Origin: Dyella sp. GSA-30 | GTDB lineage: Bacteria; Pseudomonadota; Gammaproteobacteria; Xanthomonadales; Rhodanobacteraceae | DNA: 64,000 bases | Reading direction: 5' to 3' | NCBI RefSeq assembly: GCF_027924605.1 | Contig: NZ_AP027042.1 | Location: 2,581,524 to 2,645,523, forward strand | Shown here: in pieces, positions 15,874 through 24,971 of the stretch | Layout: each line of letters starts with the position of its first letter | Position numbering within the stretch: position 1 is the first letter of the stretch | Notes under the pieces: model-generated | Seen by the model: only the letters and a program-made list of their open reading frames with translations | What the model was told of the DNA's origin: nothing | Databases searched by the model: none | Translations under genes and position numbers: made by a program

Positions 15874-17346
15874 TCAAGGCGCGGGCGCCGGTCCTTCCGC
15901 AAGCGCTGTGACGTTCCATCCACCGCCCAATGCCCGGATCAGGTCCACGCTTGCCTGCAGTCTCCGTGTGCGTACCAACTCTGCCGTGCGTTCCGCCTGC
16001 AATGCGCTGGTTTGAGCGCTGGTCACGTCGAGATAACTCACCACGCCTTCCTTGTAGCGGTTGGTGGCAAGTGTCTGCGATTCCTTGGCGGCGGCGGCGG
16101 CGGTGTCTTCCTGCATCGCTTCGCGGCCGAGCTCCTGCAATAGCGACAGGTCGTCTTCGACCTGCTGGAATGCATGCAGTACGACAGCGCGATACTGGCC
16201 CGACGATGCGTCGAGCTCTGCCCGCGCCTGGGCCAGACGTGCGCGCCGTAGACCACCGTCGAAAAGATTCAGCGAAGCGATGGGCCCCAACGCCCAGAAG
16301 CGGTTACCCACGCTCAACAGGTTGCCATGGCCGGTATCCTGCCAGCCGAATGCCGCGCTGAGGCTGAGTGTGGGGAAGAAAGCCGCTCGCGCTACGCCGA
16401 TATTGGCGTTGGCCGCGAACGTTCGTCGTTCCGCCGAGGCGATATCGGGGCGTCGCTGCAGCAGCGTCGAAGGAACGCCAAGAGGGATAGCGGGAATGGC
16501 GAGGGATTCGGCTTGCTCGGGGAGCGAAAAATTCGACGCCGGTTCGCCGATCAACGCCGCGATCGCGTGCACGGTGAGCGCGCGCTGTGCGCGCAGCTCG
16601 GAGGTTTGCGCCTGCGCGTCGGCGTATTGCGCATTCGCGCGCGCAACATCCAGGCCCGATGACACGCCGCCCTCCATGCGCTGCTCTGTCATATCCTGGC
16701 TTTGCCGGTAGGCATCGAGCGAGTCGCGCAGGATTCGCGCCTGCATGTCGTAGCCGCGCAGCTTGATGTACAGGTCGGCCAGTTGCGCCTGCAGACTGAG
16801 CTGTGCCGATGCAAGGTCCGCCGCTGCAGCATCGCTCTGCGCGTGTCCTGCGGCGATTTCGTTGCGGATGCGTCCCCACAGATCCAGTTCGTAGTCGGCG
16901 GAAAACTGCAGCGTATCGCCGTCGTATTCGTTGGGCTGGTTGGCACCGCGTGTCGGGCGGTTATCGGACTGGCGGTTGTTGGTCGGGCTGGCCGATACGC
17001 CGGCATGCGGTACGGCGCTGGCATGTAATTGCTGCTCGAAGGCACGCGAGGCTTCGTAGCGGGCCAGCGCGACGGCGATGTTCGGATTGTTCTTGTTGAG
17101 CCGGTCCTCCAGTGTGTTCAGGCCCGGATCGCCATAGACCGTCCACCAGTCGCCACGCGAGGCGGTATCGCCCGGCGCTGCGATAGCCCAGCCATCGGGC
17201 GTGGCCGCACCCTGGTACGCATCAGGCAGCTTGCCCATGTCCGGACGCTGATAGGTCGGGGCGAGCGAGCAGCCGCCCAGCGTCAACAGCGTGGCTAGCG
17301 ACAAGGCGCGCCATGGCAAGCCTGCCGATTCAGTTCGCCTTGGCAT
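15874..17346 (-). CDS. RND efflux outer-membrane factor (NodT/OprM family lipoprotein)
   Basis: This is the outer-membrane channel of a tripartite efflux pump. The 490 residues begin with a lipoprotein signal (TLLTLGGCS, acylated Cys26). The two repeated OEP domains follow, with long Ala/Gln-rich helices (for example QDMTEQRMEGGVSSGLDVAR and the equivalent NRYKEGVVSYLDVTSAQ) that form the periplasmic tunnel. The start overlaps the adaptor gene end by 17 bases. It is the last gene of a permease-adaptor-channel operon. Confidence 0.92.
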   Translation of the reverse strand: MPRRTESAGLPWRALSLATLLTLGGCSLAPTYQRPDMGKLPDAYQGAATPDGWAIAAPGDTASRGDWWTVYGDPGLNTLEDRLNKNNPNIAVALARYEASRAFEQQLHASAVPHAGVSASPTNNRQSDNRPTRGANQPNEYDGDTLQFSADYELDLWGRIRNEIAAGHAQSDAAAADLASAQLSLQAQLADLYIKLRGYDMQARILRDSLDAYRQSQDMTEQRMEGGVSSGLDVARANAQYADAQAQTSELRAQRALTVHAIAALIGEPASNFSLPEQAESLAIPAIPLGVPSTLLQRRPDIASAERRTFAANANIGVARAAFFPTLSLSAAFGWQDTGHGNLLSVGNRFWALGPIASLNLFDGGLRRARLAQARAELDASSGQYRAVVLHAFQQVEDDLSLLQELGREAMQEDTAAAAAKESQTLATNRYKEGVVSYLDVTSAQTSALQAERTAELVRTRRLQASVDLIRALGGGWNVTALAEGPAPAP

Positions 17347-18514
17347 GACCTTGCTCCTGGGGCTGGGATGCTTCCTGCACTTGATCGCCCTGCATCAGCG
17401 AATCGGAGGGGTGGTCGATGATGCGATCGCCGCGCACAAGACCGTGATCGATCTGCAGGCGATCGCCCAAATCCATGGCAATGTGCACATCGCGAAGCTC
17501 TACGCGATGGTTTTTGCCGATAACCGCGATCTGTGGGCCTGCGGCGCGGAACAGCAAGGTGGTGGCCGGCACGGTAACGGTGCGCGGGTCGCTGCTGAGC
17601 GGCAGATGCACTTCGGCGAAATCGCCGGGGAGGAGATCGTTGCGCGGATTGTCTACGCGAAACTGCGCCAGCAGTGTGCCGGAAGATTGATTGATCGCGC
17701 TGGAGTTGCCTATCAGTGTGCCGGTGACGGTTTCGCCGCCGTGGCCCAGGACGGTGAGCTCCACTTGCATGCCCGGTTTGATCGATGACGCGTAGCCCTG
17801 TGGCACTTCCGCATACAGGCGCATCTTGCTGGTATCGGCCACGGTGAAAAGCGGCTGTCCGTTTTCGTTGTTTGCGGAGATCAGGTCGCCGATATCCGTA
17901 TGCCGGGTAGTCACCGTGCCGTCGAACGGCGCGGTAATTCGCTTGAACGATTCCAGCGCCGCGATGCGATCGACATCCGCCTTGGCGGCGAGCACGTTGG
18001 CGCGTGCGCTCTCGGCCTCACTGGCTTTTTCGTCGGACTCCTGTTTGGACACCGAGCGCGATTGCAGCAAGTTTTGCCAGCGCGTTGCAGTGGTCTCGGC
18101 AAGACGCACGTTCGCCTGCGCGCGAACGAGCCCGGCCTTGGCCTGTTCATATTGCTGATCCAGTTCGGGCGTATCGATCACGCCCAGCACATCGCCGGCC
18201 TTGACCTTGTCGCCGATATCGGCGTTCCAGCTTTTCAGGTAGCCGCCGACACGCGCATGGATCGGTGCGCTGATCCATGCGTCGAGATGGCCGGGCAGGG
18301 TCATGCTTTGCGCGCCGCCGCTGGTGGCCGCCTCGATCGTCTGCACGGTCGGCACCAGTTGCGCGTCGGTCCATTTGACCAGGTTGCGCGATTCGACGCT
18401 GCGCAGGGAAAGCCCGATTACCACCGCGGCAACGGCCAGGCCCAACCCGATGGTGATGGCCAGGCGAAGGCGTGGCGGGCGCGTGGGTGTCGCGGCGATG
18501 GCGTCATGCGACAT
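17330..18514 (-). CDS. RND efflux periplasmic adaptor (HlyD/MFP family)
   Basis: The membrane-fusion subunit joins the permease to the outer-membrane channel. From the ATG at 18514 it has 394 residues: an uncleaved N-terminal membrane segment (about 17-37), a lipoyl/barrel-sandwich half (GGYLKSWNADIGDKVKAG), an alpha-hairpin (residues about 115-185) and beta-barrel and membrane-proximal domains. I prefer this start to an in-frame Met 18 codons upstream because the extension (MAAPRRRLPHLVY...) overlaps the permease and is atypical. The gene overlaps the permease end by 11 bases. Confidence 0.92.
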   Translation of the reverse strand: MSHDAIAATPTRPPRLRLAITIGLGLAVAAVVIGLSLRSVESRNLVKWTDAQLVPTVQTIEAATSGGAQSMTLPGHLDAWISAPIHARVGGYLKSWNADIGDKVKAGDVLGVIDTPELDQQYEQAKAGLVRAQANVRLAETTATRWQNLLQSRSVSKQESDEKASEAESARANVLAAKADVDRIAALESFKRITAPFDGTVTTRHTDIGDLISANNENGQPLFTVADTSKMRLYAEVPQGYASSIKPGMQVELTVLGHGGETVTGTLIGNSSAINQSSGTLLAQFRVDNPRNDLLPGDFAEVHLPLSSDPRTVTVPATTLLFRAAGPQIAVIGKNHRVELRDVHIAMDLGDRLQIDHGLVRGDRIIDHPSDSLMQGDQVQEASQPQEQGHAKAN

Positions 18515-21500
18515 GGGGAGTATCTCCGAGTAGACGAGGTGTGGCAGGCGCCGGCGCGGTGCGGCCATGCACGATCGAGAAGATCACCGGTACGAACAGC
18601 AGCGTGGCAAACGTGGCGAACAGCAGGCCGCCGATGACCGCTCGTCCCAGAGGCGAGTTCTGTTCCTGGCTGAGCGCCATCGGCAACATGCCGATGACCA
18701 TCGCCAGCGCCGTCATGCATACCGGACGGAATCGCGTGAAGCCGGCTTCCAATGCGGCCTTGAGCGGATCGCCGTGTTCGGCAAGCCGTTCGCGGCAGAA
18801 GCTCACTACGAGAATCGAGTTGGCGGTAGCGACACCCATGCACATGATCGCCCCGGTCAATGCTGGCACCGACAGGCTGGTATGGCTGAGGAACAACATC
18901 CATACGATGCCGGCGAGCGCCGCGGGCAATGCGGTAATGATGACGAACGGGTCGAGCCACGATTGGAAATTGACCACAATCAGCAGATAGATCAGCACGA
19001 TTGCGCCGACGAGGCCGAAGATAAGGCCGCCGAAGGCTTCGTTCATGGTGCCGACCTGGCCGTGCAGGCTCACCAGCGTACCTTTGGGCCGGGTCTGGGC
19101 GAAATCGTTCAGCACCTTCTGCACGTCGTGCGCGACGCCGCCGAGATCGCGCCCCTGAATCGCTGCGTAGATGTCGTAGGAAGGCATGATGTTGTAGTGC
19201 GAGACCACCGCTTCGCTGGGGCCGCGCGTGAACGACGCCAGGCCGCCGAGAATCTGTGTCGCGTGATCATTGGCCGAGGTCACCGGCAAGCCGGTCAGAT
19301 CGGCCATCGAGTCCATCAGGTATTGCGGCGTCGCCGCGACGATCGCGTACGACACGCCATTCTTGGGGTTCAGCCAGAACGCCGGCGCCACCTGCGAACT
19401 GCCGGCCAACGAAGCGACCATGCTGTTGGTGACATCGCGTTCGGTAATGCCCAGACTGTCGGCACGGATACGATCTACTTTCACGTTCAACTGTGGGTAG
19501 CTCGAACTCTGTTGCAGGCGCACGTCGGCGATGCCGGGAATCGCGCGCATCTTCTTCATGATCTCCATCGCGTAGTCTTCGTTGGCGATCCGATCGCGGC
19601 CGGCAATGGACACGTCCAGCGGGGCGGGCGCGCCAAAGTTGAGAATCTGGCTGGTCATGTCCGCGGGAAGGAACGCAAATTGCGTACCCGGGAACTGGCG
19701 CGGCAGTTTCTCGCGCAGCGTCTTGACGAAATCGGCGCTGGGCTGGTGATCGCTCTTGAGGACGATCTGAATGTCGCCATCCTGCGGTCCGATGGTGCCA
19801 CTGCTGTTGTAAACCAGGTTGGTGCCGCTCAACGGCAGGCCGATGTTGTCGATCACGGTGTCGAGCTGATCGGGCGGAATCACCTGCCGCACGGCGCGCT
19901 CGATGCGATCGAACTCCGCCGCGGTCTCTTCGACGCGTGTGCCCATTGGTGCGCGCACGTGCATCGCAATCGAGTCCGAATCGATTGCAGGGAAGAAATC
20001 GCGCCCCAGTGTGGGTACCAGTGCGAACGACACCAGCACGAAAGCCAGGAAGCCCATGATGAAGCGTTTGCGGTTATCCAATGCCACCGTCAGCGTGGCG
20101 TAGTAGACGTCGCGTATGCGCGTGAAGCGTTGTTCGAAGCCGTGTTGAAAGCGCACCAGGGCATGCACGAATGCATTGCGCTTGCGCGGTGGGTGTTGAT
20201 CGCCCTCGTGGTGGTTGATGTAAGGATCTTCCGGATGGTCGCCTGGGCCGTTTTCGGTGCGATGCGGCTTGAGCAGGAACATCGCCAGCGTCGGTACCAG
20301 GGTGCGCGACAGCACGAACGAGGAGGCCATGGCGAAGATCACCGCCAGCGCCATCGGCCGGAACAGGAAGCCGGCGATGCCGTTTAGCATGAACATCGGC
20401 ACGAAGACGATGCAGATACACAGCAGCGAAACGAAGGCGGGCGTCACGATCTGCTTGGCGCCATCCATGATGGCCGTCATCACGTCCTTGCCCTGTTCGA
20501 GATGCCAGTTGATGTTCTCGATCGTCACCGTAGCGTCGTCGACGAGAATACCCACCGCCAAGGCCAGGCCGCCGAGCGTCATCACATTGAGGGTCTGGCC
20601 GAAGGTGGCGAGCAGGGCGATGGCCGACAGGATCGATAATGGAATTGACAGCGCGATGATGACGGTCGAACGCCAGCTGCCCAGGAACAACAGGATCATC
20701 ACCGACGTCAGCAAGGCCGCGATGATGCCTTCGCGAGCCACCGAGCTGATCGCCGCCTTGACGAACAGCGACTGGTCGGCAAGCAGGTTCATCTTCAGTG
20801 ATTTCGGTTGCGTCTCCTGGATCAATGGCAACAGCTTCTTGATGCCGGCTACCACGTCGAGCGTCGATGCATTGCCATTCTTCAACGCCGGCATCAGTAC
20901 GGCGCGTTTGCCGTCCACGCGCACGATGTTGTTCTGCGGCGGCGCGCCGTCACGAACATGGGCCACATCGCCAATGGTGATGGTCGCGCCGTTGACGGTC
21001 TTGATCGGCAGGCGATTGAGTTCGTCGATCAACGTAGGGCTATTGTTGAGCTGAACGTGATATTCGTAGGTGCCGATCTTGGCGGTGCCGACCGGAATGA
21101 TCTGGTTCTGCGCGTTGAGCGCATTGCCGACGTCCTGTGCGGAAAGGCCTTTGGCCGCCAGTGCTTGCGGGTTGAGATCCAGCGTGACCTGCTTCTGCTT
21201 GCCGCCGTAAGGCGTGGGAATCGCCACGCCGGGCACGGAGATCAGCGTGGGGCGCATGAAGTTCTGCGCGATGTCGCGGATAGTGGCTTCGGACAGTTCA
21301 GAGCTGGACAGCGCCATTTGCAGAACAGGTACGGTCGAAGCGTTGTAGTTGAGGATCTGCGGTGGCGTGATACCTGGCGGCATCTGCTTGACCACCGTCT
21401 GCGAGATCGAGGTGACCTGCGCGGTGGCGGTGCGAATGTCCACACCCGGTTGGAAAAAGATCTTCACGATACCCACGCCGGGCAGCGACTGCGATTCGAT

Positions 21501-21743
21501 ATGCTCGATATCGTTAACCGCCGTGGTCAGCTGGCGCTCGTAGTAATAGATCACACGGCCGGACATCTGGTCTGGCGGCAGGCCGTTATAGCTCCACACC
21601 ACGCTGATAACCGGAATGCCGATGTTTGGAAAAATGTCGGTCGGCGTGCGTAACGCTGCCAACGGGCCGGCGATCAGGATGACCAGGGCCAGCACGATGA
21701 AGGTGTACGGCTTGGAAAGGGCGATGCGGACGAGCGCTAGCAT
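18504..21743 (-). CDS. RND efflux permease (AcrB/MdtB/CusA superfamily)
   Basis: The proton-driven inner-membrane pump has 1079 residues and twelve membrane helices in two homologous halves with two large periplasmic loops each. The proton-relay Asp pair is present in helix 4 (VGILVDDATVTIENIN, near residue 400). The motif VVNFQSWLDPFVIITALPAALAGI marks the second half. An insertion rich in His, Glu and Asp (HRTENGPGDHPEDPYINHHE, about 490-515) lies in the central cytoplasmic loop. The drug specificity is not obvious, and the branch looks like the HAE-1/HAE-3 borderline rather than classical AcrB. First gene of the pump operon, with a possible response-regulator box just upstream. Confidence 0.93.
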   Translation of the reverse strand: MLALVRIALSKPYTFIVLALVILIAGPLAALRTPTDIFPNIGIPVISVVWSYNGLPPDQMSGRVIYYYERQLTTAVNDIEHIESQSLPGVGIVKIFFQPGVDIRTATAQVTSISQTVVKQMPPGITPPQILNYNASTVPVLQMALSSSELSEATIRDIAQNFMRPTLISVPGVAIPTPYGGKQKQVTLDLNPQALAAKGLSAQDVGNALNAQNQIIPVGTAKIGTYEYHVQLNNSPTLIDELNRLPIKTVNGATITIGDVAHVRDGAPPQNNIVRVDGKRAVLMPALKNGNASTLDVVAGIKKLLPLIQETQPKSLKMNLLADQSLFVKAAISSVAREGIIAALLTSVMILLFLGSWRSTVIIALSIPLSILSAIALLATFGQTLNVMTLGGLALAVGILVDDATVTIENINWHLEQGKDVMTAIMDGAKQIVTPAFVSLLCICIVFVPMFMLNGIAGFLFRPMALAVIFAMASSFVLSRTLVPTLAMFLLKPHRTENGPGDHPEDPYINHHEGDQHPPRKRNAFVHALVRFQHGFEQRFTRIRDVYYATLTVALDNRKRFIMGFLAFVLVSFALVPTLGRDFFPAIDSDSIAMHVRAPMGTRVEETAAEFDRIERAVRQVIPPDQLDTVIDNIGLPLSGTNLVYNSSGTIGPQDGDIQIVLKSDHQPSADFVKTLREKLPRQFPGTQFAFLPADMTSQILNFGAPAPLDVSIAGRDRIANEDYAMEIMKKMRAIPGIADVRLQQSSSYPQLNVKVDRIRADSLGITERDVTNSMVASLAGSSQVAPAFWLNPKNGVSYAIVAATPQYLMDSMADLTGLPVTSANDHATQILGGLASFTRGPSEAVVSHYNIMPSYDIYAAIQGRDLGGVAHDVQKVLNDFAQTRPKGTLVSLHGQVGTMNEAFGGLIFGLVGAIVLIYLLIVVNFQSWLDPFVIITALPAALAGIVWMLFLSHTSLSVPALTGAIMCMGVATANSILVVSFCRERLAEHGDPLKAALEAGFTRFRPVCMTALAMVIGMLPMALSQEQNSPLGRAVIGGLLFATFATLLFVPVIFSIVHGRTAPAPATPRLLGDTPHVA

Positions 21744-21768
21744 GTGCGGCGCTTCGATACGAGCTTGT

Positions 21769-21784
21769 GTGACGCGAACGTGAC
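21769..21784 (-). promoter_or_regulatory. direct repeat, candidate response-regulator box
   Basis: GTGAC occurs twice (21769-21773 and 21780-21784) with an 11-base period. On the minus strand it reads GTCACGTTCGCGTCAC, 26 bases before the permease start codon. OmpR-family regulators often bind direct repeats with this period, and such a regulator is encoded about 1.8 kb upstream. The link is inference. Confidence 0.35.
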
Positions 21785-21958
21785 AACCGATGGGTTATCC
21801 GTGCGGGTGAACCATGAGCGGGTCATCGGCTTTATGTCTGGCGTGCTTCGGGCGGAAGTACCCAGGGCCATGATGGGTTTCGATGCTTGTGGAAACCTTT
21901 TGGGTTGCGGGTGCGTGGTTCTTGTTTTTTTTGTTGTTGCTTGGCTGTCGAGCAAGAG

Positions 21959-22095
21959 CCCCCCTCACCCCGACCCTCTCCCCCGGCAGAGCCAGGGGAG
22001 AGGGAGCCGGACTGAAGTAGCCTCAATGCTTCGCACTTGCGCAATTTCGCTCCCTCTCCCTGGCTCTGCCGGGGGAGAGGGCTGGGGTGAGGGGG
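21959..22095. repeat. long intergenic inverted repeat, copy 2
   Basis: Same arms as copy 1 (CCCCCTCACCCCGACCCTCT ... GGGCTGGGGTGAGGGGG). Its centre (GCTTCGCACTTGCGCAATTT) is the reverse complement of the centre of copies 3 and 4, so this copy lies in the opposite orientation. The right flank continues GCAAGGAGCGATGCGAAGCG, which recurs beside copy 3. Confidence 0.85.
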
Positions 22096-22147
22096 CGCAA
22101 GGAGCGATGCGAAGCGAGCCTACAGTGACGATCTCGCGTCTCGCCGT

Positions 22148-23542
22148 TCAACCAGGCAAGGCCTGCATCCGAATCCGCACCAACAACCCATGCCCGGCAG
22201 GAGATTCGAGCAATTCGATCTGCGCATCATGCAATTGCACCGCACGCTGCACGATGCTGAGGCCCAGGCCAAATCCCTGTGATGCGCTCTCCGTCTCCCG
22301 ATGAAACGGCTGAAACACCGCTTGCCGCCGTTCGGCTGGAATACCCGGACCGTCGTCGCAGATATCGATTACCGCCAGCGTATCGACGCGCATCACGGCG
22401 ATATCGACCTGGCCGCCCTGCGGCGCATAGCGCAGGGCGTTCTCGATCAGATTGCGGAACATGGCCGTCAGCGCCACCTCGTGGCCGGATACTCGCAGTT
22501 CGCCTTCGTCGTGATTCAGGCTGAGGGCGATGTCTTTCTCGGCAATCGTCGGGGCGAGTTCCTCGACTGCCTCGGTAGCAATCGTAATCAGGTCCAATGG
22601 CATGCGGCGTTGCGACGCAGCGCCGGCTTCCAGGCGAGCGATGGCCAGAATCTGTTCGATGCGCCGGCCGAGCCTGGCCAGGCTGCGCTGCGCATTCTTC
22701 AAAGTGAACTCGACTTCGCTGGCATTGTCCGCGATGAGTGCGCTTTCCAGATGGATCATGGTCGCCGCCAGCGGCGTGCGTAGCTCATGCGCTACATCGC
22801 TGGCAAAGCGATGCTCACGTTCGATCGTGTCTTCCAGTCGTTCCAGTTGCTGGTTGAGCGTCAGGATCAGCGGCTTGATCTCTTGCGGCGTACGTTCGAG
22901 CGAGATCGGTTGACGACTGCCTGGCGTTCGCCTGGCCAGCAGGCGTGTCAACAGATCGAGCGGACGCAGGCCGCGCTTCACCGCCAGGCTCACCAGGATC
23001 GCGAGCAACGGTAGCCCGATCAGCAGGGGCAGGCTGTGCTCAAGGATCAGACCGCGGGTGATATCGCGCCGGTTGTCGTAACGCTCGCCGATGCGGATCA
23101 CCAGCCCGAAGCGGTTCTTGAGCGTAAAAATGCGCCAGCGATGATCGCCATGGTAAAGGTCGCTAAAGCCGCGCTCAGCCTCGGACGGCGGAGCCAGGTC
23201 GGCCAGGTTCGCCGTGGCGGCAATCAGTTTGCCGCGCGGGTCGTAGGCCTGGAAACCGACCTCGGGTTCGTAGTTGCGTGGATGCACCGAAACAACCACG
23301 CTGCCGCGTTGCACATCGCTAGGCAGGGTGAAGCCGGACGACGAAGGCGCGGGAAAGGAGGTCTGGCTGCTTGCGATCAGACTGCCCAGCGTGCGACCTG
23401 CCTGTGCCAGGCGACCATCGAGCAGCTGATTCATCTCGCGCTGTTCGCGCCGGTAGCTGATGGTCCCCAGCGGAATCAGCACGACGACCAGGACGGCGAT
23501 GATCAGCCAGGTCAGGCGCGTGCGCAGGCTGGCCGTTTTCAT
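22148..23542 (-). CDS. sensor histidine kinase (QseC/PmrB type)
   Basis: The 464-residue inner-membrane kinase has helix 1 at about 10-30, a periplasmic sensor domain (31-167) and helix 2 at about 168-188, then a HAMP-like linker. The H-box is FASDVAHELRTPL (phospho-acceptor His252), the N-box NLIENALRYAP, and the G-boxes DDGPGIP and GFGLGLSIV. All catalytic motifs are intact. It starts 10 bases after the response-regulator gene. Signal unknown; QseC- and PmrB-like kinases sense metals, cationic peptides or small molecules. The RND operon downstream on the same strand is a likely target. Confidence 0.92.
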   Translation of the reverse strand: MKTASLRTRLTWLIIAVLVVVLIPLGTISYRREQREMNQLLDGRLAQAGRTLGSLIASSQTSFPAPSSSGFTLPSDVQRGSVVVSVHPRNYEPEVGFQAYDPRGKLIAATANLADLAPPSEAERGFSDLYHGDHRWRIFTLKNRFGLVIRIGERYDNRRDITRGLILEHSLPLLIGLPLLAILVSLAVKRGLRPLDLLTRLLARRTPGSRQPISLERTPQEIKPLILTLNQQLERLEDTIEREHRFASDVAHELRTPLAATMIHLESALIADNASEVEFTLKNAQRSLARLGRRIEQILAIARLEAGAASQRRMPLDLITIATEAVEELAPTIAEKDIALSLNHDEGELRVSGHEVALTAMFRNLIENALRYAPQGGQVDIAVMRVDTLAVIDICDDGPGIPAERRQAVFQPFHRETESASQGFGLGLSIVQRAVQLHDAQIELLESPAGHGLLVRIRMQALPG

Positions 23543-23552
23543 GGCGTGTCGT

Positions 23553-24218
23553 TCATTTGGGGTCTCGCGGGATCATATAGCCGATACCTCGGACCGTATG
23601 GATCACATCGGCGCTCAGCTTGCGTCGCAGCCAGTGCACCTGCACTTCGATGGCGTTGCGATCGACCACGGTATCGAAGCCGTAGACGGAATTCTCCAGC
23701 GCTTCGCGGCGCACGATGCGGCCTGCACGCTCCATCAGGATACGCAGCACCGCAAACTCGCGGCGAGTGAGGGTGACACTTTTGCCACGGAAGGCGACTT
23801 CCATGGTCGCCAGATCCAGTCGCAGGCCGCCAACTTCCACGAGGTTGTCAGCAAGGCCTTGTGCGCGCCGTGTCAGCGAGCGGATGCGCGCCGCCAGTTC
23901 GCCAAGATGGAACGGCTTGACCAGATAGTCGTCCGCACCCAGATCGAGTCCACGGATGCGCGTTTCCAACGCGTCGCGCGCGGTCATGACAAGGATGGGG
24001 GTCTTTACGCCGTCTCTCCGTGCTTCGGCCAATACATCCAGGCCATCCTTGCCGGGCAGGCCAAGATCCAGCAGCACCAGGTCGATCGAGCCGTCGCTCA
24101 TCGCTGCCATCGCCTGTCGGCCGTCTTTGAGCCAGGTCACCGCATACGACTGATGCTCAAGCGCGTGCTTGATCGCTTCTCCCAGTTCGATGTCGTCTTC
24201 CACCAAAAGTATGTGCAT
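23553..24218 (-). CDS. OmpR-family response regulator (QseB/PmrA type)
   Basis: The 221 residues form a receiver domain with the acidic pocket LVEDD (5-9), phospho-acceptor Asp51 (LVLLDLGLPG) and Lys in DDYLVKPFHLGELAAR, then an OmpR-type winged helix (LTRREFAVLRILMER ... VDRNAIEVQVHWLRRKL). It heads the two-gene operon with the kinase and acts on DNA in the cytoplasm. Genes for its probable regulon (RND pump) follow on the same strand. Confidence 0.94.
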   Translation of the reverse strand: MHILLVEDDIELGEAIKHALEHQSYAVTWLKDGRQAMAAMSDGSIDLVLLDLGLPGKDGLDVLAEARRDGVKTPILVMTARDALETRIRGLDLGADDYLVKPFHLGELAARIRSLTRRAQGLADNLVEVGGLRLDLATMEVAFRGKSVTLTRREFAVLRILMERAGRIVRREALENSVYGFDTVVDRNAIEVQVHWLRRKLSADVIHTVRGIGYMIPRDPK

Positions 24219-24418
24219 GCCTGGCTGTGCCGTGGTGTCGGGACGGTTGAGGGAATGGCTGGCGATGTTTTATACCGTGGGCATCATCGCCGTGTTTGCT
24301 TTTGCGTAGCTTATGTATTTTCCGAAAGCCAGCGGCCATGCGGATTTTGCGACTTTCGTTCCGGAACTTTTCAGGTAGGGGGTTGCCTAACTCCCGCCCT
24401 TTAGATAGCTTTCTTGCT

Positions 24419-24763
24419 ATGCAGCATATCCGTCGCCACACATTCTTTTGCCTCACATGCCTTCTGGGCATGCTTTTGGCTGTGGCGTCGTCCATGTTTG
24501 CGTCATCGAGTCAGTTTGAGCGAATGTTCGATCAAGTGGCGTCATCGGTACATGTCGACCAGGTCGACAGCCGAGATCAGGATCACAGCGATCTCAGCAA
24601 GTTTGGCGTTGTCTACGACAATAGCGACGTCGACGAGAGTGTCATTGTTCCCGATATGTTTGTCGTGGTGTTACTGCCCCGTGCGGCGGATGCGCCACAC
24701 CCTGCCCATTGCGCAGGCTTCAGTCATTGCGGAGCCCTGACTCCGCGCCCTCCATCGGTCTAA
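24419..24763 (+). CDS. small putative exported protein of unknown function
   Basis: The 114-residue frame starts at ATG 24419 with a good signal-peptide-like N-terminus (HTFFCLTCLLGMLLAVASS, then MFASSSQ). An acidic Asp/Ser/Val-rich middle follows, then a Pro-rich C-terminus with two cysteines and nearby histidines (HPAHCAGFSHC). No family recognised. The ribosome binding site is weak. It lies 208 bases before the carbonic anhydrase gene on the same strand and divergent from the response regulator. The export signal argues for a real gene; the lack of a good ribosome binding site argues against. Confidence 0.42.
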   Translation: MQHIRRHTFFCLTCLLGMLLAVASSMFASSSQFERMFDQVASSVHVDQVDSRDQDHSDLSKFGVVYDNSDVDESVIVPDMFVVVLLPRAADAPHPAHCAGFSHCGALTPRPPSV

Positions 24764-24971
24764 TCCCCAGCCAGGGTTTGGTGCGCCCGTCCGGCGTACC
24801 ACGTTTGCGAGCAAGTCCCTAGACGCCTTTCAGGCGTAGTGCCAGCTTGTCTTGCCCTCGGCCTTTATCTCGATCCCCCACGTTCCTCTTTCGCTGTCGC
24901 CGAATGATCGGCGCGTCGCGTCGTGGACCGTGTTCGACATCCCACTGCCGTACCCCAACGAGATCATGACC

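Larger units (their letters stand above)
21744..22147. other. 404-base gap between the two-component system and the RND operon
   Basis: It holds the presumed RND operon promoter (21744-21850, minus strand), a GTGAC direct repeat at 21769-21784, a T-rich stretch (21923-21936) and one copy of the long inverted repeat (21959-22095). No gene is apparent. Open frames here encode repetitive 'LPGSAGGEGWGEG' peptides, which are translations of the repeat. Confidence 0.7.

Noticed and set aside
15638-16015. 125-residue plus-strand frame across the gap and into the outer-membrane factor
   Set aside because: Overlaps a certain gene in antisense, no ribosome binding site and no protein-like pattern.
18567-20387. 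606-residue antisense frame opposite the RND permease
   Set aside because: Arg/His/Gln-rich with no domain; the permease is unambiguous.
24852-24971. 40-residue N-terminal extension of the carbonic anhydrase
   Set aside because: Not like any carbonic anhydrase; the family N-terminus begins at MKRLIEGF.
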